In this document: positions 6,347-11,282 of the stretch, in pieces | How positions within the stretch are numbered: position 1 is the first letter of the stretch | Layout of the letters: each line of letters starts with the position of its first letter | Source of the DNA: Caryophanales bacterium UBA5455 | GTDB lineage: Bacteria; Bacillota_I; Bacilli_A; RFN20; CAG-826 | NCBI GenBank assembly: GCA_002427365.1 | Contig: DIQT01000019.1 | Coordinates: forward strand, 16,433-27,714 | Direction: 5' to 3' | DNA length: 11,282 nucleotides | The notes under the pieces: generated by a model | What the model was told of the DNA's origin: nothing | What the model saw: the letters and a program-made list of their open reading frames with translations, nothing else | The model's database searches: none | Translations under genes and position numbers: made by a program

Positions 6347-7186
6347 ATGAGCAAATTAAATAAAAAAGTTCTTAAGATTGTTGCCACAATTGTTATTTTT
6401 GTTGGGCTTGTAATTGGTGTTTTCTTTCTTTTAAAACATCTCGGCGTAACTGATAAAGAAAGTTTACAAGCAATTATTAGTAAAACTGGTGCGTGGGGAC
6501 CAATTGTTTTCCTTTTATTACAAATTGTGGTTACAACGCTTCTATCGGTTATTCCTGGCACAAGTTTTACATTTCTTATTTTAGCGGGCCTGATGTTTGA
6601 AAATGTTTGGGTCGCAATTTCTTTATCCTTAGTGGGTGTTTGGGCCTCAAGTATTTTAATGTTTTTTATTGGTGATTCACTTGGCGAAAAAGTCGCAGTT
6701 AAACTTGTTGGCAAAGAAAGTTTAAGTAAAGCGCAAGACTTGATTGATACAAAAACAAAAGTTTATTTACCGTTAATGTTTTTATTTCCGTTTTTCCCCG
6801 ATGATGGAGTATGTTTAGCCGCAGGCTTAACAAAATTAAAATATCGCTATTTTATTCCCATTGTGTTAATCTTCCGCTCCATTGGTGTTTTAGCAACAGT
6901 GCTCACTTCATATTATTCGACGAGTTTATGGGTTTTATTAGGTTTAGATCAACTTCAACCAATTGGATGGATTTTACTTGTTAATGTGGTTTTATTTGAC
7001 GCCTATGTTATTTATAAACTTACGCGCATTTTGGAAAAGAAAATCAATGAACGAAAAATGCTTGAAAAAGCGGAAGAATTAAATAATGATGAAGATGATA
7101 TAGATGTCGCGCCTAATCGTGAAGAATTACCGCTTGAAGAGCCAAAAAATCTTAAATCACCAAAAGATGACAAAAAGAAAAAGTAA
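6347..7186 (+). CDS. VTT/DedA-superfamily membrane protein (TVP38/TMEM64-like)
   Basis: A 279-residue polytopic membrane protein. Hydrophobic segments lie near 8-31, 50-70, 72-110 (probably two helices), 138-160, 168-190 and 205-225. The order fits the VTT (SNARE-associated) fold: a re-entrant VIPGTSFTFLILAG (68-81), a glycine-rich GDSLGEK (109-115), and FPFFPDDGVCLAAG (147-160) matching the FPxxPxD/N-type motif of the family, where acidic residues matter for transport. Related proteins act in lipid or undecaprenyl-phosphate flipping and membrane homeostasis; the substrate here is unknown. The C-terminal 50 residues are a charged tail, first acidic (NNDEDD) then basic (KDDKKKK), probably cytoplasmic and disordered, and unusual for the family. 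AGGTGA sits just before ATG 6347. It is monocistronic, ending at a shared terminator. Confidence 0.83.
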   Translation: MSKLNKKVLKIVATIVIFVGLVIGVFFLLKHLGVTDKESLQAIISKTGAWGPIVFLLLQIVVTTLLSVIPGTSFTFLILAGLMFENVWVAISLSLVGVWASSILMFFIGDSLGEKVAVKLVGKESLSKAQDLIDTKTKVYLPLMFLFPFFPDDGVCLAAGLTKLKYRYFIPIVLIFRSIGVLATVLTSYYSTSLWVLLGLDQLQPIGWILLVNVVLFDAYVIYKLTRILEKKINERKMLEKAEELNNDEDDIDVAPNREELPLEEPKNLKSPKDDKKKK

Positions 7187-7224
7187 TTACCATTTACCAA
7201 TAAAATTAGACTACATATAAAAAT

Positions 7225-7254
7225 AAAACTACCGTTAATAGGTAGTTTTTTTAT
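7225..7254. terminator. Bidirectional terminator between convergent genes
   Basis: AAAACTACC (7225-7233) and GGTAGTTTT (7241-7249) form a perfect stem with a 7-base loop, followed on the plus strand by TTTTATA and on the minus strand by ATTTTTATA. It serves the VTT gene and the converging small membrane-protein gene. Confidence 0.88.
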
Positions 7255-7272
7255 ATTAATTTAAAGATAGTT

Positions 7273-7641
7273 TTAATAATTTGCAACTTGTGGAGCGGCA
7301 ATGAGTAATAAAACACCTAAGGCTACTAAAGCGACCGATAAGATAATTGTTGTTAGTTTTTTTAATTGACTTCTCTTAAAAACAAAATAAACAATTGTTA
7401 AAATAATTCCAACACCGAACATTGTTAAAATAGGATAAATCATCCAGTTTAAATTAATTGTCGTAAGTCGCCGTAATGGTGTTATATCATAGAATGCTCG
7501 AATTGTTACACTATTTCCTTCACTATCAAAGCCTGGCAAAACTGCTTTGTCTTGATAAATTGGTAAAAAAATTAAGGTCGTAAGTACGCCACTAACGAAG
7601 ATTAGAAATAGGTCATAATACTTTTTAATGAATACTTTCAT
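7273..7641 (-). CDS. Hypothetical small membrane protein, three predicted helices
   Basis: A 122-residue protein I do not recognise. Three hydrophobic segments lie near 10-28, 66-88 and 97-117. Between the first and second is a 35-residue polar loop (DKAVLPGFDSEGNS, then ITPLRRLTTIN), and a basic linker KRSQLKK lies between the second and third. By the positive-inside rule the basic start and this linker would be cytoplasmic, putting the polar loop outside and the C-terminus outside. The ribosome binding site AAGGAA is weak and about 12 bases from ATG 7641. Its neighbours on either side are transcribed separately, so context gives no hint of function. Codon use and length support a real gene, though not strongly. 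Confidence 0.65.
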   Translation of the reverse strand: MKVFIKKYYDLFLIFVSGVLTTLIFLPIYQDKAVLPGFDSEGNSVTIRAFYDITPLRRLTTINLNWMIYPILTMFGVGIILTIVYFVFKRSQLKKLTTIILSVALVALGVLLLIAAPQVANY

Positions 7642-7665
7642 ATTAATAAATTTCCTTGATAATTA

Positions 7666-7671
7666 ATTATA
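7666..7671 (-). promoter_or_regulatory. Candidate -10 of the small membrane-protein gene
   Basis: Perfect TATAAT on the minus strand, 24 bases before the start codon; no -35 match at 16-18 bases. The start point would be near 7659. Confidence 0.35.
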
Positions 7672-7734
7672 CACATTTATGAATTATAACGTTACTAAAT
7701 AGTTTATTTGCAAGTAGTCGCATCGATTACAAAT

Positions 7735-7759
7735 AAAAAACTACCCGCTTTGGGTAGTT
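7735..7759 (-). terminator. Terminator of tRNA-Ser (and of the upstream proS transcript)
   Basis: Minus strand AACTACCC, loop AAAGC, GGGTAGTT, then a T-run (TTTTATTT). It starts 13 bases after the tRNA CCA end. Its stem core ACTACC/GGTAGT is the same as in the terminator at 7225-7249. Confidence 0.88.
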
Positions 7760-7771
7760 CTTTTGTTTTAA

Positions 7772-7862
7772 TGGCGGAGCAGGAGAGACTCGAACTCTCG
7801 CGCCAGTTCCCCGACCTACTTCCTTAGCAGGGAAGCCCCTTCACCAACTTGGGTACTGCTCC
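7772..7862 (-). tRNA. tRNA-Ser (anticodon GCU)
   Basis: A 91-base class II tRNA with encoded CCA. The acceptor stem GGAGCAG pairs perfectly with CTGCTCC, followed by discriminator G, the serine identity base. The anticodon arm CTTCC-CTGCTAA-GGAAG presents GCU, reading AGC and AGU. A long variable arm and the T arm (GAGAG-TTCGAGT-CTCTC) are present. It lies downstream of proS with its own promoter-like sequence, and a terminator follows. Confidence 0.96.
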
Positions 7863-7865
7863 AAT

Positions 7866-7904
7866 TTGCTAATAAATAATAACATGTACATTAATTATTA
7901 GCAA
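7866..7904. repeat. Inverted repeat covering the tRNA-Ser promoter
   Basis: TTGCTAATAA (7866-7875) and TTATTAGCAA (7895-7904) are perfect 10-base arms, with inner TAAT/ATTA extending the pairing around a 9-base loop. On the minus strand it is not followed by a T-run, so it is a poor terminator for proS. It could be a protein-binding palindrome, or a hairpin in a proS read-through transcript. Confidence 0.7.
7876..7904 (-). promoter_or_regulatory. Candidate tRNA-Ser promoter
   Basis: Minus strand TTGCTA (7904-7899), 17-base spacer, TATTAT (7881-7876) preceded by TGT (extended -10). Transcription would begin only a few bases before the mature 5' end at 7862, giving a very short 5' leader. Confidence 0.5.
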
Positions 7905-7927
7905 TTATTAATTTTTTTAATTTGTGT

Positions 7928-9367
7928 TTAGTACGCTTTGGCGACTAAGACGACTTTTTCCGCTTTCCGTTTACATACCGGGCAATGATCATTAAACGCT
8001 TCTTTATCAAAAGGCATAACGCGCGCGGTCGCAGCAAAATCTTCTTTAATTTTATCAATACAGCCTTGATCGCCACACCACATCATTTCTGCATAACCGG
8101 TAACTTCATTTAAGACGTGATTGAAGTCTTCATATTCATTAACACGGGTTGTATGCGTTTTGACAAATTCACAAGCTTTTTGATACATTTCACTTTGAAT
8201 TAATTCAAGTAAGGCCGGTACTTCTTTACTTAAATCACTAAAGGCGATTGTTTCTTTATGGCCATCATTTCTTTTTGCGGCTTGGATGACTTCATTTTCG
8301 ATATCGCGTGGACCAATTTCTAGCCGTAGCGGGACACCTTTCATTTCCCATTCACTAAACTTCCAGCCAGGAGTCCGGTCGCTTTCATCGACTTTAACGC
8401 GAAGTCCTAAGCCTTTTAAAGTTTCAGCGATTTCGCGGGCTTTTCCTAATACGCCTGGTTTATTTTGTTGGATGGGAATAATGACAACTTGGGTTGGAGC
8501 GACATGAGGAGGTAAGACTAAGCCGTTATCATCACCATGGACCATAATAACTGCCCCAATGAGCCTTGTAGAAACACCCCAGCTTGTTTGATGAACAGGC
8601 TTTAAAGCGTTATCTTTATCTTGGAAGGAAATACCAAAGGCTTCCGCAAAACCTGTCCCAAAATAGTGGGTAGTGCCGCTTTGGAGCGCTTTTCCATCAT
8701 GCATTAGAGCTTCAACGCCATATGTTTCGACCGCACCAGCGAATTTTTCTTTTTCGGTTTTAATTCCAGTTGTAAACGGAATCGCTAAGAGGTCACGGCC
8801 CATATCATCATAGATTTGAAGCATTTGAAGTGCTTCATGGCGCGCTTCTTCTTCAGTTGCGTGAATTGTATGACCTTCTTGCCATAAGAATTCTGCGCCA
8901 CGTAAGAAGGGACGCGTGGTCTTTTCCCAGCGGACAACAGAACACCATTGGTTGTATAATTTTGGTAAGTCGCGGTGCGAGTTAACAATTTTAGCAAAGT
9001 GTTCGCAAAATAATACTTCGGATGTTGGGCGAATGATAAGTGGATCAATAATATTTTCATCGCCACCATGGGTCGCCACTAGTGTTTCTGGGGCAAAGCC
9101 TTCAACGTGGTCTTTTTCTTTTTGAAATAAGCTTGTTGGGATAACTAAGGGCATATAAACATTTTCATGGCCCGTTTCTTTAAATTTAACATCGAGATGT
9201 TTTTGAATTTGTTCCCAAATTGCATAACCATATGGTCGATAAATAATAAACCCTTTAACGGAACTATAATCCATTAATTCGGCTTTCCGACATACATCGG
9301 TGTACCATTTGGCAAAATCTTCGTCACGGGAAGTAATTGCTTCGTTTTTAATTGTTACTTTACTCAT
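7928..9367 (-). CDS. proS: Prolyl-tRNA synthetase, archaeal/eukaryotic-like (type 3) form
   Basis: Charges tRNA-Pro with proline in the cytoplasm. The 479 residues fit the short form (about 470-500) that lacks the inserted editing domain of the 570-residue bacterial type. Class II landmarks in order: YRPYGYAIWEQI (43-54, motif 1 region), LIIRPTSEVLF (110-120), RWEKTTRPFLRGAEFLWQEGH (146-166, motif 2), and WGVSTRLIGAVIMVHGD (263-279, motif 3). The anticodon-binding domain follows (about 290-400, starting TQVVIIPIQ), then a C-terminal domain with four cysteines at 431, 436, 462 and 465, as in the zinc site of this class, ending in the typical terminal Tyr. ATG 9367 has AAGGAA seven bases upstream; only 18 bases separate it from the stop of the upstream GGDEF/EAL-like gene, so the two are probably co-transcribed. 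No separate promoter was seen. Read-through into tRNA-Ser is likely. Confidence 0.97.
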   Translation of the reverse strand: MSKVTIKNEAITSRDEDFAKWYTDVCRKAELMDYSSVKGFIIYRPYGYAIWEQIQKHLDVKFKETGHENVYMPLVIPTSLFQKEKDHVEGFAPETLVATHGGDENIIDPLIIRPTSEVLFCEHFAKIVNSHRDLPKLYNQWCSVVRWEKTTRPFLRGAEFLWQEGHTIHATEEEARHEALQMLQIYDDMGRDLLAIPFTTGIKTEKEKFAGAVETYGVEALMHDGKALQSGTTHYFGTGFAEAFGISFQDKDNALKPVHQTSWGVSTRLIGAVIMVHGDDNGLVLPPHVAPTQVVIIPIQQNKPGVLGKAREIAETLKGLGLRVKVDESDRTPGWKFSEWEMKGVPLRLEIGPRDIENEVIQAAKRNDGHKETIAFSDLSKEVPALLELIQSEMYQKACEFVKTHTTRVNEYEDFNHVLNEVTGYAEMMWCGDQGCIDKIKEDFAATARVMPFDKEAFNDHCPVCKRKAEKVVLVAKAY

Positions 9368-9385
9368 CTATCTTTTCCTTCATTT

Positions 9386-11143
9386 CTATTTATACTCAAT
9401 TAACGATCGTGTCTTCATGAGTTTTTTATCTTCCACGGGTAAAATCATTTCACTAGCGGGCGCGATTTCTTCACTTGATAAATAGCGCATCCCTGATTTT
9501 AATACAAATTCAATCGCAGTCCAAGAGTTAAGATCATTAATAATCATTGGTCGCTTATATTTAATAAGTTTTTCGAGGGCGCTCGCCATTTTAATCCGGA
9601 TTCGGTCATCAATATGAATATTTTTTGTCATCCGTTTATCAAGGACAAACCAACTAAAGAGTTGATATATTTTTGTATTAAGTGATAAGTAGTCATCATT
9701 AATGACTAAGGCCAAAGAATAACCTTCTTCAACAAGTTCATTTAATGTTTCATATACTTCTTCTTCGTTTGTGTGTGATAACGATAAATCATTTTCTTCA
9801 AAGCGTAAAATAAGTTTTAATTGTTTAACATTTGGAATACTTGGAAGTGTTCGTCCAATTGCTTGAAAGTCAGCGAGCGTTACGGGTAAGAATAACTTTA
9901 AGTCATGATCTAAACATTGATTATAGAAAGTTGCAATTGTTTCTTTGGCAATTAAAGCGAAGAGTTCGCGGGATTGCTTCGTTTGACTAGCGTATTCTTT
10001 CATTTCATAAAAGTTATTAAATAAAGAATCAACCGGTTCAATTTCCGCAAAGTAGCCAATTGTTTTCGGTGTGCCGGCTTCAATAATTGCCCGATACGTA
10101 ATTTTAATTTGGAGCTTTTTAATAAGACTATTAAGTTCATCACGGAATAGTTGTTTACTTGTTCGATCCGTTTTTAAATTGAAAGTAGCGTCATATAGCG
10201 ACACACTATTAAATTTATTTTGCGCACGAATCGCCATTTCTCGTGCCGTCGTTACCGTAATTTCATAGGTGGAATTAAGTTGACTATTTTCCGCGACCCC
10301 AATTGAAAAGCCATAGCGCGAAGTTAGTCCATTAACACCAAGAAATCTCGCTAATTCATTTTTAAGAGCATACGCCATTCGAAGTGTTTCTACTTTCGAA
10401 TTTTGTTTGTAATCAAAGATGGCGACTTCATAGTCACTTAAAATCATTGCCAGCCGATTAAGTCCTAAATATGGGGTTAACTTATCAAGTAAGTTTGTCA
10501 TGATCAGCCGTTCCGCTCGTTCATCGATTTCACTACTTTCACCAATTCGATACAAGCGAATAACACTTGTTGTACCTTTGGCGCTCTTCCGATAATTATC
10601 AAAGAGTTCTTGCGCGCGTAGTTCATTAATAATTAATTGGTTTGTTCTTCGTAGTGGACGTAGGCGCGGCGTTAAGTAGCGTAATAAGTATGATTCTAAA
10701 TAAATCCGTTTTTCTTCTTTATTTACTTTAATAATTTGGAACAACGAAAAGTAACTTTTTGTTTCGCGATTAATTAAGACGTCCGCTTCCATATGTTTGG
10801 CTACATCTAGTGCATCTTCAGCGAGTAAATCAAGTAACCAGTTTCGTACCCGTTCCCGTTCATCCGGATGAACTTGATTAAAAAACAAATCTAATGAACC
10901 GCATTTCTTTTCCGATAAGTTATTTCGGTTAAAAAAGATGATGGAATCTTGTTTGAAATCCAAAACATAAATGCGCATCGAGTCGATGCGTTGTAAAATA
11001 TCACGTTCGCGAACATTTCTTTTTCGTTCAATGACAATGAATAACACTAAAAAGGTAATAAGCGCTACACCAAAGATTATAAAAATGGGGTAGAATTCTT
11101 CAAAGGTTAAGGATGGGAGTTCGTTAAAAATAAGTGGTTTCAT
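9386..11143 (-). CDS. Membrane-anchored protein with degenerate GGDEF- and EAL-like domains
   Basis: A 585-residue protein. Residues 17-39 are one strong membrane helix, followed by a basic stretch and a possible PAS-like region (about 52-160). Residues about 185-320 read as a degenerate GGDEF domain: LAMILSDYEVAIF (231-243) stands where GGDEF proteins have a strand, the GGDEF turn and another strand, and RYGFSIGVAENS with TTAREMAIRAQNKFNSVSLYD (276-318) matches the closing helix. Residues about 335-570 read as a degenerate EAL domain: KITYRAIIEAGTPKTIGYFAEIEP (347-370) replaces the EAL strand, INDDYLSL (481-488) replaces DDFGxGxSSL, and GMRYLSSEEIAPASE matches the usual end. None of the catalytic signatures is intact, so it is probably neither cyclase nor phosphodiesterase but a sensor or scaffold. 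The assignment rests on distant by-eye similarity. ATG 11143 has no Shine-Dalgarno sequence; proS follows 18 bases downstream. Confidence 0.68.
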   Translation of the reverse strand: MKPLIFNELPSLTFEEFYPIFIIFGVALITFLVLFIVIERKRNVRERDILQRIDSMRIYVLDFKQDSIIFFNRNNLSEKKCGSLDLFFNQVHPDERERVRNWLLDLLAEDALDVAKHMEADVLINRETKSYFSLFQIIKVNKEEKRIYLESYLLRYLTPRLRPLRRTNQLIINELRAQELFDNYRKSAKGTTSVIRLYRIGESSEIDERAERLIMTNLLDKLTPYLGLNRLAMILSDYEVAIFDYKQNSKVETLRMAYALKNELARFLGVNGLTSRYGFSIGVAENSQLNSTYEITVTTAREMAIRAQNKFNSVSLYDATFNLKTDRTSKQLFRDELNSLIKKLQIKITYRAIIEAGTPKTIGYFAEIEPVDSLFNNFYEMKEYASQTKQSRELFALIAKETIATFYNQCLDHDLKLFLPVTLADFQAIGRTLPSIPNVKQLKLILRFEENDLSLSHTNEEEVYETLNELVEEGYSLALVINDDYLSLNTKIYQLFSWFVLDKRMTKNIHIDDRIRIKMASALEKLIKYKRPMIINDLNSWTAIEFVLKSGMRYLSSEEIAPASEMILPVEDKKLMKTRSLIEYK

Positions 11144-11152
11144 AATGATAAT

Positions 11153-11181
11153 ATTATAAACAAACTAACGCGGTTTAACAA
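11153..11181 (-). promoter_or_regulatory. Promoter of the GGDEF/EAL-like gene and proS, apparently leaderless
   Basis: Minus strand TTGTTA (11181-11176), 17-base spacer, perfect TATAAT (11158-11153). The start point is expected at about 11143-11147, at or within a few bases of ATG 11143, and no ribosome binding site fits between them. Confidence 0.68.
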
Positions 11182-11240
11182 CTAAGTTTGCTTTCTTTCC
11201 CTTGTAGTGATTAATTATCTTTTATCAAAATTAAAACTTA

Positions 11241-11249
11241 TGGTATAAT
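11241..11249 (+). promoter_or_regulatory. Extended -10 promoter of the right-edge tRNA
   Basis: TGGTATAAT is a perfect extended -10; the -35 candidate TTTATC at 11221-11226 (17-base spacer) is weak. The start point would be near 11256, four bases before the tRNA. Confidence 0.7.
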
Positions 11250-11259
11250 TTTCTCCGTT

Positions 11260-11282
11260 GGAGAAATACCCAAGCCTGGCTG
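11260..11282 (+). tRNA. tRNA-Ser, 5' part only (runs off window)
   Basis: GGAGAAA as acceptor strand, T8 A9, CCC as D-stem, then AAGCCTGGCTG as the D-loop. This matches the opening of serine tRNAs in low-GC Gram-positives, most like the UGA-anticodon isoacceptor as I recall it. The anticodon lies beyond the edge, so isoacceptor identity is a guess; a leucine tRNA is the main alternative. Confidence 0.75.

Noticed and set aside
6316..6714. Minus-strand open frame opposite the VTT gene
   Set aside because: Low-complexity antisense reading of a well-supported membrane protein.
8785..9069. Second minus-strand frame inside proS
   Set aside because: Out-of-frame shadow inside a complete, motif-rich synthetase.
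1..11282. CRISPR array, insertion sequence, phage or toxin-antitoxin module
   Set aside because: No regularly spaced repeats, transposase or integrase motifs, or paired small genes of that kind were seen on either strand.

Overview
This is an AT-rich bacterial window with short, Shine-Dalgarno-led genes, a T-box leader, compact TATAAT-type promoters and U-tract terminators. These traits point to a low-GC Gram-positive lineage (Bacillota, or a standard-code relative of the Mollicutes such as the Acholeplasma/Izemoplasma or Erysipelotrichia side). Tryptophan is encoded by TGG, and every stop I can read is TAA or TAG, so nothing suggests TGA recoding. The lineage is inferred from style; no marker gene fixes a genus.

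Left part (1-3900). A partial PotA-type polyamine ABC transporter ATPase leaves the window on the minus strand. A plus-strand lipoprotein with two thioredoxin-like domains is transcribed divergently from it and ends at a terminator shared with a minus-strand GNAT-like protein. Upstream of the GNAT-like gene lies the wreck of a DUF438 gene with two in-frame stops and a probable frameshift, still carrying a promoter-like -10 and a ribosome binding site.

Middle (3900-7700). A PLP-dependent beta-eliminating lyase of the tyrosine phenol-lyase/tryptophanase family is preceded by a complete T-box leader. The leader's specifier reads as UAC (Tyr) and its antiterminator bulge is UGGU, which fits the A73 discriminator of tRNA-Tyr. 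Three small membrane-protein genes follow: a DUF898/YjgN-like two-helix protein, a VTT/DedA (TVP38-like) membrane protein, and an unrecognised three-helix protein.

Right part (7700-11282). A minus-strand block runs from a membrane-anchored protein with degenerate GGDEF- and EAL-like domains, through prolyl-tRNA synthetase (archaeal/eukaryotic-like form with a Cys4 C-terminal domain), to tRNA-Ser(GCU). A second serine-type tRNA starts at the right edge on the plus strand, divergent from the GGDEF/EAL-like gene.

The points most worth following up are the Tyr-type T-box in front of an amino-acid-degrading enzyme family whose active site has lost a conserved arginine, the inactive-looking c-di-GMP protein coupled to proS from an apparently leaderless mRNA, the tandem thioredoxin lipoprotein, and the DUF438 pseudogene. 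No mobile element, CRISPR array or phage gene was seen.
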